Below are positions 45,643 to 55,983 of a stretch of DNA of 64,000 nucleotides, piece by piece. The stretch's first letter is position 1. Every line of letters begins with the position of its first letter. The notes below the pieces were generated by a model. The model ran no database searches, was not told where the DNA came from, and saw nothing but the letters and a program-made list of their open reading frames with translations. Made by a program: the position numbers and the translations under genes. Source of the stretch: Rhytidiadelphus loreus. Taxonomy: Eukaryota; Streptophyta; Bryopsida; Hypnales; Hylocomiaceae. The stretch covers positions 11,351,001-11,415,000 of the forward strand of contig OX344765.1 of NCBI GenBank assembly GCA_947034895.1. The letters are read 5' to 3'.

Positions 45643-46573
45643 GCCCCAAAGAACCAACATGTGTTTTTTGGCAACATGGAAGTTTTGGGCAAGTACCTGC
45701 GATTGGAGATTTGCATATTTTAGGCTGAAATTTTAACAAAAGGTAGGGATAAGGAATATCTTTCATATGCACTAAATTTAATGACATTTGAAAATATGAG
45801 TAAAAAGTTATGGCCTAATATGTTACTTTTTCTCCGATTGGGCAATCCAAGCAGATTAAAAAAATCACTTTTTTCAGAATCAAAAATTTGAAATTGGTTT
45901 TCTAGAGTTATGTATAAGCAAAAAGCTTTGAATCATTCCATTTTGATCAATGAGTCAAAAGTTATGAGGAGTTTTAGTTTGTGGATAGTTATGGAATCTT
46001 TTCTCTAAAATAAACTTTGAAGTCCTTTATTTTACTCAATTTTCAGTATTTTCTGAAAAAATAAAATCATAGGATGTAGATTGTTTATTACAACATTGCA
46101 ACCATTGGAATTGGCATTTTTCAATTCCAAAACTAAATGCTTAACAATTTTGCATTTTGAATCATTATCTACTTTTTTCTACTTACTATTTTTTTCCTAT
46201 ATGTTGTACAATTCCAAATGATGTGAAATTCTTTAAGCATGTAGTTGACTTGTCTAGAAAAAATAATCCAAAAAAGCACCGTCATTTGGGACATTTTTTT
46301 ATAGAAAAGTGAGCTTGTGAAGCACAACTGCCCTATTTTTTGGAGGGCCTAAAAAATGATTTCAATGAATTTGAATGCTTATATCTTGCAATCTATGTGG
46401 TGGAAATTTCTGAAATTTTTTCCACATCTTTTCTAACTAGCATAATACAAGATCATATGGTTACTTGTGCCCAAAAAACTTCTTTTTTCAAAAATTTGGT
46501 ACTTATACTAGAAATGGCAGTTTTGGAGCGTTTTTGGTGAAAACATAGCCTATGAGTCAAGGAATTTAAGGGG
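45643..46573. mobile_element. TTAA-flanked element, family A copy 5
   Basis: It starts GCCCCAAAGAACC immediately after TTAA 45639-45642 and ends AAGGGG before TTAA 46574-46577. The interior matches other A copies (AGAAATGGCAGTTTTGGAGC, TCAGGTATAAGATC-type block diverged). Confidence 0.65.
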
Positions 46574-46577
46574 TTAA

Positions 46578-48000
46578 AGGACTTTTTAGACATTTTTTGT
46601 CCTTTGGATGACCATATTGAAGTCTATAAGATGGAAAAAAAAATTCTTTCATCCAATTTAATTTGGAGAAGTTGCTTTAGTACATTTTCAATGAATAATT
46701 TTGCAAATTCCCTTGTTATGGTATTCTTGACTTTTCTAAAGAACAAGATGCATAATCCATGGATCACCCTTGTAGAGTATTTTGGCCATTTCTTGTTATT
46801 TACTCTTGATGTGAATTTAAAGCATAAAAATGATATTTTTTGAACTTGAATCTAAATAATGAAATGAAGCTTATCAAGTGCAATTTCTACTCCTATTAGA
46901 AAATTTGAAAAAATCATAATTTTAATAATTTAAAGCAATACAAAATTTGGGCCTATAACCATGGGTTTTTTTATTGTCTAATTTTAGGGTGATACAATAA
47001 CTTTGGTTTATATATGGGTGATTGCAAGAAAGACCAAATGATTTTGGTAGCGTTCGGTCAAAAACTGCGTTTTTTCTGCCCAATATTAGGAGTACTAGGA
47101 GTACTAGAAAATAGAGCAATCTTAGTCGTTGATCTGAAAAATCAACGGCCAATAGTACCTTTGAGTACTTTATAATACTAAAACAGTACTACTTAAAAAA
47201 AATGACAGTTTGTCACAGAAAGTAGATAAAATTAAGTATAAATTAATAAAAATTAGAAAATCATGAATGAAAAAAAACTAAAAATTGGCCATTTATAAAG
47301 ATTTGATAGTGATTACATTTCACTGAAAAATAGAAGTTGAAACCATCATGAAAGTTTGGAGTACTATGCATAAGGGACCCCTATTTGCATGCATGTTGAG
47401 GACAAATAATTGTGTTTTTTTGAATTCCCTTTAGTGGGCATATGTCCATCTAGTGTGGGAATAGGCCATAAAAAATTCAAGTGTACATCATATTTTTTGG
47501 ATACTTCACAGTACTAAAACCCCTAAACCGCAAAGTGTGACAAATTAGCTAAATTGATATTTAATTATAAAATTATTTTTCAATTTTTTTGAAAAATAAC
47601 AAATCTCATGTTTTCTGAGTTAGCAATCTTCCATACAAATTTCAAGTTCATTACCTTCAATTTCCAAAAGTTACGGCCAAAACCAACTTCGTCACTTCAA
47701 TTGTGATGCCTCATAGGACCATTCTTTCTTGCAATCACCCATATATCATGATGTCATACATTGCAATATACATCTTTGGTAAATATTTAAGATGTTTTTA
47801 GTATATTTTATATTTTATATTAATTTTTTTCCATTTTCTCATAATAAATTCATGTAATTTCAAAGTTCCCTAAAAAAACTACGAAAATTTCATGACTTAT
47901 AGAAGACTTATGACTTCATTTTTGAAAAATAAATATAAAAACTTTCATTCATAATTATCCAATGATCCCATAACTAGTTTATGGAATTTAGTGCAATTTG
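46578..48000. mobile_element. Repeat family Y, long copy split by F2
   Basis: It follows directly after a TTAA. The left part matches 60391 onward (for example GAAATGAAGCTTATCAAG). The match resumes after F2 at 47741. Whether Y is itself a TTAA-type element is open; the right end was not found. Confidence 0.45.
47016..47740 (+). mobile_element. Non-autonomous TIR element F2
   Basis: Ends GGGTGATTGCAAGAAAGA and TCTTTCTTGCAATCACCC are perfect inverted repeats of 18 bases. ATAT flanks both sides. It is collinear with F1 (1335-2044) but has better preserved ends. It is inserted in a family Y copy. Confidence 0.75.
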
Positions 48001-48799
48001 CTACCTTCAAGACAAACAAGCATCAACTTTGGCTACCTTGACAATGAGTAGTATTAAAAAGAAAAGAAAAAAAATGGATTTTGCAAGTTATAAAGGATTA
48101 TTGGGAGTATTGTACACAAAATTAACTAAATAGGTGCTACTTCTAATGTGGCGGAAGTTGCAAGTTGGCTATCAAATTCTATTGTTTGTTGTAGTTTCAA
48201 CTAAAATCTATTTTTTTCTATGATTTTCTCTAATGTATAGTCAAATACTATAATCTCACAATTGGTCGATTTGAGCCGTTTACATTTTTTTTTGTACAAT
48301 GTGCAATATAATTGGTATATTTTGGTAAACACAATTATCATTGCATCCTTACAAGATCCCAATCAAGTATACCAAATTTTAGTTTCAAAAAATCAAAACT
48401 CCATTTTTGGTGAATTTTTAAAGTTCATTTTCATGATTTTACATAATATTTTATTGAGAATAATCAGTGATGAATTTTTTTAATTTGATTTCATAGATAT
48501 GTAGGGAACATCCATATGCACTTCTTCCCTTCAACCAACATCTCCAAAAATGTTTCACAATTCTTTCTATAGAGATTTCTATGTTTGAGTGACAATGCGT
48601 AAAATGTTGTAAAATAGATATCTCATTTTTATAATTAGATTTTTCTATTTGCACCTCTCATGGTAACCAATTTCATGCATTTGAACATCATGGTACATTA
48701 ACTTTTCCAAAATCAAATATAGAGATATCCATTTCTCCAAAGTTTGGTCATGTGACACTTTTCATTGATCTCTTCACTGATCATCTTTTTCTTACTAAA
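48001..48799. other. AT-rich DNA, nothing recognised
   Basis: No gene or paired termini were recognised. Confidence 0.4.
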
Positions 48800-49352
48800 C
48801 CCCTAAAGTCCCACTTTGGGTAGGCTCGTATGATCTCAATTTTTAATGAAACTTTTTGAAACTTTCTCATAAGATAGATAAACTTATGAGCTTTGTGGGA
48901 CTATAATTTTTATTTCTACTGGTGCCCAGGAGCAAAAGTTATACAACAATAAAATCAAAATGGGGGAGACCGGGTGGCAAAAAAAATCCACAAAAAATTG
49001 AAATTAAAATTTTAATATTTTTTTTGTTAGAAATTATATTTTCTTCTAAATGGAAATCTTTGATTCATTCCATTTAGATTAGTGATGTGAAAGTTATGGA
49101 GCTTCTTGTTTTGAGGGCAATCATAGCAACTTCTTGAAAGAAATTTGTTTCATTCACTTTGAATGCTAATATCTTTCAATCTATTCCGTCAAACATCACG
49201 AAAAACTTATCACGTGATCTAAGACAAGTGTAGAATAAGATCCTATGGTTTCATCCTAAAAAAATTTTAAAATTTTAATTTCATAGGTGAACGTAGTAGA
49301 AGTGGTAGTTTTGAATGGTTTTGACAGAGAAATGGCCTTGGGACTTTAGGGG
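48800..49352. mobile_element. TTAA-flanked element, family A copy 6, internally shortened
   Basis: It starts CCCCTAAAGTCCC after a decayed site (CTAAA) and ends GGGACTTTAGGGG before TTAA 49353-49356. It is about 350 bp shorter than other copies. Confidence 0.7.
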
Positions 49353-49356
49353 TTAA

Positions 49357-50306
49357 CCCTTCATCGCCTGAAGTCCAAACGAGGTCAAAAACAACATTGC
49401 TTTTGAAGTGTTGTAAATTGAGATGTCGCTAAGTTATAGAAATCTTAACCGTACAATATTGTAGTCAACTTGTTTTGGATGACACAGAAAAAATTTGAAG
49501 CCGTTTGACCGCATGGATTGAAAGATTATAATGTTTTAGTGTTAAAATTTTCCAAAAAACACATTTGGAGGTGAAATTCGACTTCTAAACCTACTCAAAT
49601 GAAAAAACTTGAGACTATAAAGTGATTCAAAATCAACATATAAACACATTGGTGAAAAAAAATATCATTCAATTGACTCAATGTGTCTGCAAAACAGATT
49701 TGAAATGTCAAAAAATAGCATGAAAAGTTGCAAAAAACACCATGTAAGGCTAAACCTCTTCCACTAAAAAGCATCTCAGTCATTCATTACTTTTTGGATT
49801 CATGTGAAACTTTTGCCATACAAACTAGAATAGTATGTGCAACTGTCACAAAAGAAATTATTGAAAATGGTTACTGTATGAAGAAGTTACAAGCCACCGA
49901 ATTTCACTGTAATCCGAAAATGGTTGGATTTTAAATTTTGAATTGCTCCCAAACATTCAAAGAAACTTGTATTGACATGAAAATTTTACCACAATAACTA
50001 GACTAAAAGGGGAACCTAACCCAACAAATTTTATTGAAAACGAACATTGTATGAAGGAGATACCCCCCCCCCGAAGTTTCAGCTATCAAATACAATTTGG
50101 TGAATTCAAATTGAACCTTGATCTGATTTGATTGGCTCCCATTTAATTTTTAAATCTTTCATTGATCTGAAAATTTTACCACACAAACTAGAAGAGAGAG
50201 CGCAACTTTACCAACAAGTTTTATTGAATTCGGATATTGGATGCAAAAGTTATAGCACTTTGAATTATACATGAGGACTCTTTTCATCCCCTCAGGCGAT
50301 GAGGGG
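49357..50306. mobile_element. TTAA-flanked element, family B copy 2
   Basis: It starts CCCTTCATCGCCTGA directly after the TTAA shared with the preceding A copy, and ends TCAGGCGATGAGGGG before TTAA 50307-50310. Terminal inverted repeats match over about 14 of 15 bases. Confidence 0.75.
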
Positions 50307-50310
50307 TTAA

Positions 50311-50694
50311 GGGGGTGTTTTTTAATATGAAAGCATTAGATGGGACTCTGGTGAAGTAGAGGGCTGCGAATTCCCAAATGCTGGGAACTCCGCCACACAG
50401 GATGCTGATGTGGTCGAGAGACGACTACATCAACAATTATTAAAAAAATATTATTTTAATATTATTATTTTAAAATTAAAATTAAAATTAAAATTAAAAT
50501 TAAAATTAAAATTAAAATTAAAATTAAAATTAAAATTAAAATTAAAATTAAAATTAAAATTAAAATTAAAATTAAAATTAATTAATTTTTAAATATTATT
50601 TTATTATTTTATTATTTTTAATATTTTTTTTTTCTAGCAGCACAAGCTGGTTCCCAGCAACGGGAACCAGTCTAAAACGGCCCTCCCCAAGGCT
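50311..50694. mobile_element. Repeat family T, copy 2, around a hexamer microsatellite
   Basis: Left GGGGGTGTTTTTTAA and right TAAAACGGCCCTCCCC are roughly inverted. GGATGCTGATGTGGTC matches copy 1. The middle is a microsatellite (50470-50580). Confidence 0.5.
50470..50580. repeat. (ATTAAA)n microsatellite, about 18 units
   Basis: A nearly perfect hexanucleotide run spans about 110 bases. It produces an artificial Leu-Lys repeat frame. Confidence 0.95.
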
Positions 50695-51009
50695 GAATCC
50701 CATGTAATGATGTACATATGGATGTTCCCTAAATATCCATGTAATCAAATTAAAAATATTCATCACCAATTGTATGCAATAAAATATTATGTAAAACCAC
50801 AAAAATTGACTTAAAAAATTCACCAAAAATGGAATTTTGCTTCTTTGAAATTGAAATTTGGTATGTTTGATTGGGATTGGATAAGAATTGAGAGATAATT
50901 ATACAGGACAAAAAAAAACAATTTTATTCTATATTATGTACAAATCTTTGAATGGCTCTGAAAGGTAATTTGTAAGCTTTTAATACTCGATTGTTCATTT
51001 AAATTTTAA

Positions 51010-51230
51010 CCCTTAAACGACAAGTTGGTCACCATGGAAATTTTTTGTTTTGAACCTGTGTGAATTGTTGGCTTAAAAAAATGCAAAATCACTCATTGGA
51101 AGTCAAACTACTGTAGAAGACGTTCCCTTTTCACACAAAATTTGGAGGATGAATATTTGCACTTCTGTCCCACATGGAGAGATTCTTTATCATTCATCGG
51201 CCAAAAAACGTCCTCCGCGTCATTTATGGA
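51010..51230. mobile_element. TTAA-flanked element, family C copy 2
   Basis: The left end CCCTTAAACGACAAGTTGG follows TTAA (51006-51009). The right end is decayed (TTTATGGA then TTAG). The interior matches 30495-30719 closely. Confidence 0.65.
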
Positions 51231-51233
51231 TTA

Positions 51234-51357
51234 GGTAATTGCAAGGTAGGCCAAGTTATCAAGAATAATAGTTGGTTAGGACCTACCAAGCCACGGGGGG
51301 CGAGGTTGGTACTAACCAACAATTATTCTTGATGACTTGGCCTACTTTGCAATTACC
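51234..51357. repeat. Foldback repeat, 124 bp
   Basis: GGTAATTGCAAGGTAGGCCA at the left is inverted as TGGCCTACTTTGCAATTACC at the right. The inner parts also pair (CAAGAATAAT...GTTGGTTAG). The loop is about 20 bases and G-rich. It abuts the decayed end of family C copy 2. Confidence 0.75.
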
Positions 51358-51677
51358 GGACATAATGTCAATGTAGGAGGGTTGAGCCATTTGACTTTTT
51401 TTGATTGCTTAACCAATCACAACATGCCACAACGACAAAAGTCTCGTGCATTTAGATTACGTTAGGTGAATCCACACTCACTAAATTAGTACCTATTGGT
51501 AGTAGTAGAGATTTCTCCCTGATTTCTCTCACTACCAAACCAATGAAACTTCTAGTTCATACCCACCGTGTTGAAAATTTGTTATCAATCTTAATCTACC
51601 CTTCTTTAACCAATCGAAACATGCCACAACAACGAAACTCTCCTGCATTGACATTATGGGTTAAGTAAAAGTAGCAA

Positions 51678-52114
51678 TAGGGGTAGTCACACCTTCTTCA
51701 CTTTGCACTTGGAGAATGGAGAATGGAAAGGTGGCAGCTTGGGGTTGGCTTCATGTTGGTAGAATATATTTAGTTGGATATATCTTCCGCACTCCTAGTC
51801 TTCACCTCTTGAGGTGAAGATTGGAAGTGCGGAAGATATATCCACATAAGAAGATTCCTTTGTGCTCTACACTTTTACCTTTCATTGCCGCTTTACCTTT
51901 GTTGTTGCCGATTTCCCTCCAACTTTATGTCTAATCTTAGGTTTAGGTCAGTTGCTTCTCCACTTTTTTCATTCTCCATTCTCAACACATCTTTTAGGGG
52001 TGTCACACCTTCACCCACCGTGGCTTCCCATTGGCTCCTCCAAACCCTCCCCAACTTCTCATTCTCCATTCTCCATTCTCCAAGTGCAAAGTGAAGAAGG
52101 TGTAACTACCCCTA
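51678..52114. mobile_element. TIR element of 437 bp with an inner hairpin
   Basis: The left arm (TAGGGGTAGTCACACCTTCT onward) is inverted at the right end over about 50 bases, including GCACTTGGAGAATGGAGAAT. A second 70-base hairpin (51775-51844, arms TGGATATATCTTCCGCACT) lies inside. Superfamily unknown. It ends about 420 bp before the GAD TATA box. Confidence 0.65.
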
Positions 52115-52344
52115 ATGGAGCGAATTATAGACAGAGTGATGGGCAGTGAGGCTTGAAATCAGTCCTTTAAGGGTTAAAAAAAACAATGCGAATTCCCTAA
52201 ATCAGGGGAACCTCCCATGCAAAGCACATCCATCGTTTCTAACTTAAGTGAAGAAGCACTCACGTCACTCTGCTTACATCAGTCCAGTCCTTGACATGTG
52301 TCCCAGTAGGGAAAGCTCAACACTTGTACCCATCTCTTCAGGCG

Positions 52345-52351
52345 ACGTGGC
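52345..52351 (+). promoter_or_regulatory. ACGTGGC motif in the GAD promoter
   Basis: ACGTGGC is a core of the abscisic acid-responsive type. It lies about 190 bp upstream of the TATA box; an ACGTCA lies at 52262-52267. Short motifs occur by chance, so the role is only suggested. Confidence 0.3.
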
Positions 52352-52535
52352 AGCACTCCAGCGACCCTTGCCACTTGTTGAGTCAATCTCCTTTCGAACA
52401 TACCTCCACAACGGCTTCCCTTATTACGTGATAGCCCTGACTCAGTCAAGAGATAATAATGTGGAATTCAGAAAGGATTTCGCATGTAGGTTCGCCACTT
52501 CCCAGCCAGCCCTATCCCAGCAACTATCCCAGCAC

Positions 52536-52543
52536 TATAAATA
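52536..52543 (+). promoter_or_regulatory. TATA box of GAD
   Basis: TATAAATA lies in a GC-richer promoter region, which puts the transcription start near 52570 and leaves a leader of roughly 125 bases before the ATG at 52695. Confidence 0.65.
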
Positions 52544-52694
52544 TGAGTCTCAAGAGCAGAAAGAAAAACATTCAATCGTAGTTTGTTCAAGCATATACAT
52601 TGAGGCATTCATTTGAAGGAGAAGCAATCGTACTGGAACTAGGCTAGGCTAGCAACAACGTTGAGATCAAGATCATTCTCCGAGCTGCTGCACG

Positions 52695-55650
52695 ATGACG
52701 TTGTCCCAGGCTACTACCGGTGGAGAAGAAGCTAGCCAGACAGTCGACTCTGTGTTTTCTTCTCGCTATGAGCAGACTTCGGTTCCCAAGTATGTGCTGA
52801 TTGTGCTCACCATTTCTCTGTTGCATGATTACCTTACTTTCATTGCTGCTGTAGATGTGGTTAGTTTATTTTGATTAAAGAGCACTAGTTCTATTCGATT
52901 CTCAAGGGCAGGAAACAAGGCAGATTTACACGAGTGTTGACATTGATATGATTTGAAATTGATTTGAAAAAGCAGAGTACCTGACATATATGTATGGTGG
53001 ATTGATGTAGGTGGAGGCTGCCATTGAAAGAGATACCGAAGGATGCTGCTTTTCAAACAATCAGTGATGAGCTCATGTTGGATGGGAATCCCCGCCTAGA
53101 TCTAGCGTCCTTCTGCACGACATGGATGGAGCCTGAGTGCGACAAGCTCATAACGCAAGCGCTCAGCAAAAACTACATCGACATGGACGAGTATCCTATC
53201 ACTACCGAGCTGCAGGTAAAAACGAGTTTCCTAAACAAGATTACAATGGTATCTCTTCAGCTGTATTATAAATTCAAAAAAGAGAGAGGTTTGTATTGAT
53301 GATGACGAATCTAGCTTGTATGGAGTTGACGCTGACCGGGATTAAAAGTAATTTTTTCTTAATATCCTTTGTTGATCGTTTGACACGTGATCATCTTTCT
53401 CAGGACCGGTGCTTGAACATGATTGCTCACATGTTCCACGCGCCGTTGGACGATGGTGTACAAGCCATCGGAGCTGGCACGGTGGGCTCTTCTGAGGCCG
53501 TCATGTTGGGAGGCTTGGCCATGAAGCGCAAGTGGCAACTTCAACGCAAGGCAGCTGGAAAGCCATATGACAAACCCAATTTTGTCTGCGGTGCAAATGT
53601 TCATGTAAGTCATCTCTAACCACCACTTTCGTGCAATTTAGTTCTTCGTTTCTTCGTCATGGAATACTAAGTCGTCAGTGGTTTCACACTTATCAATTCA
53701 ACAAGTTCTCAACGAAGTTTGTTGAACTTGTTTGATCTGGAATGTGTGAAACTGGCTATTATCAATGACACTCCTTGATTCAAAATTCATCTTTGGACTC
53801 ATCACAGGTGGTTTGGGAGAAGTTTGCATCCTATTTTGAGGTGGAACTGAGGGATGTGAAGTTGACTGAAGACTTTTATGTGATGGACCCTGAGAAAGCA
53901 GTTGAGCTCGTGGACGAGAACACCATCCTCGTATGCACTACCTTCGGCTCCACGTACAACGGTCAATTTGAAGATGTGAAGAAGCTGAATGACCTGTTGG
54001 ACAAGAAAAATGCCGAGAATGGGTGAGTACTTACCTAGTTCGAGTGAAAAAAGTGCGGGTGAACCTAATGAACTACACCCTGAATAGACGATGACAAGCT
54101 TTTTTTTCAAAGTTCCATCTCAATGTGTGTTGTTCTCAAGAATAACATCCCTTGTAATCTGTTTGTATGTCAAACTAATCTCAGTATCAAAAGTGGCTGC
54201 CTCCATATCAATAGGAGATGAAATAAAACATTCAGGAACAAAGTATACCAATACAAAGAAGAATGAAGCCCTGCATGTTTGAACAATAGAAAATTGTTTA
54301 GCATTATATTGATTATTTTTAGCACTGCGCACTTAGGAGCTAATATTCAAGCATGTCATATGGTGCATGAAGGTGGAACGTAGGGATACATGTGGACGCA
54401 GCCAGTGGAGGATTCGTTGCACCATTCGTCTATCCCGACATCGAGTGGGACTTCAGGCTGAAATGGGTGAAGAGCATCAACGTTAGCGGCCACAAATACG
54501 GGCTTGTTTATCCAGGAATTGGATGGGTCATCTGGCGCAGCAAGGAAGAATTACCGGAGGAGCTAGTGTTTCATGTCAACTACCTCGGCACCGACCAACC
54601 AACATTTACTCTCAATTTCTCAAAAGGTACTGACGACATCTCTCATAATCCATCATCTTACTTTAGCGCAATGGCAGTTCTTTGGAAATGGAAGTGGCAG
54701 CTTCACATGTTTGAAAAGCGCTTTCTTGTTCACATTCTGACATGCTCGGTGGTGGCATCGCAGGAGCTAGCCAGGTGATAGCCCAGTACTACCAAATGAT
54801 ACGTCTCGGATACGAGGTAAAGTTCCACTTCTCCAACAACTTGTGTTCAGTAAATATTACCTGTAATTTCTCAAATTTAATCCCCAAAAAACTATTGGGC
54901 TCAAATTAAACTAAGTGGCAACTTTGAATAGTTCAAACGTATATTTTTTTTTGGTTCAATTTTTTTATCCCAGTGACATAAAATATGACCTCATCTGAAT
55001 CATTGATTTTCACAATATGATGAATTGAATTGGTCATTCTCAAAACCTCGAAATCCTTCCTCAATCTACAAGGCAAAATCAATGAATTTTCCCTGAAGTT
55101 AATTAGGTCTGACATTGAATGACTCCAGGGCTACAAGAAGGTGATTACCAATTGCGTCAGCAACGCCAAAAAACTATCCGACGCCATCTCCTCCCTCGGC
55201 AAGTTCAAGCTCATCTCCAAACCCGTCGGCGTCCCTCTCGTCGCCTTCGCCTTGTTGGACGACAGCGAGTACGACGAACATGACATCGCCGACAGCCTGA
55301 AACGCTACGGCTGGACCCTCCCCGCGTACACCATGGCGCCCAATGCGCAGAACGTTACGCTCTTACGCGTGGTGGTGCGGGAAGATTTCAGCACCGGTCT
55401 GGTGGACAGGCTGGTGACGGACATTAAGCGCGTGCTGGCAATCTTGGAGGCCGAGCCTGCCAAGAAATTGGAGCGAGCGGCGAAGCACGCTAAAGCAGGG
55501 GAAAAGAAATCGAAGGGGCAACAGAGGCGGGAGGAGGCGAAGCAGGCGCACGAGAAGGGTGTGTCTGTGTTTGATAAGGAGCATAATAAGCAAGGACACT
55601 TCAATGTGCACAAGACGCATGGTTTGCACAAATCCAATGGTGTTTGTTGA
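52695..55650 (+). CDS. GAD: Glutamate decarboxylase, seven exons
   Basis: It converts glutamate to GABA and CO2 with pyridoxal phosphate in the cytosol. Exons: 52695-52789, 53011-53215, 53404-53604, 53808-54022, 54373-54626, 54764-54816, 55129-55650; all introns are GT-AG and all phases agree, giving 514 residues (plant GADs are about 500). The protein shows [18 protein letters not shown] (47-64), [36 protein letters not shown] with cofactor-contacting D247, and the Schiff-base lysine K280 in [30 protein letters not shown] and the exon 7 domain complete the fold. The C-terminal tail (445-514) is Lys/Ala/Glu/His-rich and has no tryptophan, unlike the calmodulin-binding tail of most plant GADs, yet keeps a final GVC. 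The start is the first ATG after the TATA-proximal leader and gives the plant-like N-terminus ending [14 protein letters not shown]. Confidence 0.96.
53680..53751. repeat. Inverted repeat in GAD intron 3
   Basis: GTTTCACACT and CAACAAGTTCTCAAC near 53680-53718 pair with GTTGAACTTGTTTG and GTGTGAAAC ending at 53751. Confidence 0.6.
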
Positions 55651-55687
55651 AGAAGCTCGCCATCGCAAAACTTTCTGCGACTGTGAA

Positions 55688-55983
55688 GACAGAATCCGGA
55701 ACCCTAATGCAAAATACGTAGAGTCTTCCGAGTAGAAATGCAAAATTCGGAACCGTAATGCAGAGTATACAGAGGCTTCGAGTAGGAATGCAAATTCCTG
55801 AACCCTGATGCGCAGGATATAGTGTCTTCGACTAGTTATTCAGAATCCGAAACCCTGATATGCAGAGTATATAGAATCTTCAACGAAGCATGCGTTACAA
55901 ATCCCAAAACCTTATAAGCAGAGCGCGTAGGTTCTTCGACTCAGAATGGCGGATCTGAAACCCTAATGCAGAGTATTAGGTTT
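55688..55983. repeat. Degenerate tandem repeat after the GAD stop codon
   Basis: Between five and six units of about 50-58 bp carry the words AACCCTAATGCAGAGTATA and GTCTTCGACTAG or variants, starting 38 bases after the stop. They probably lie in the 3' untranslated region. Stop codons interrupt all frames. Confidence 0.75.

Noticed and set aside
5127..50310. An autonomous transposon encoding its transposase among the TTAA elements
   Set aside because: No copy contains a frame longer than about 100 codons, and none shows a transposase motif.
50410..50592. 60-codon frame with a long Leu-Lys repeat
   Set aside because: It is a translation of the (ATTAAA)n microsatellite.
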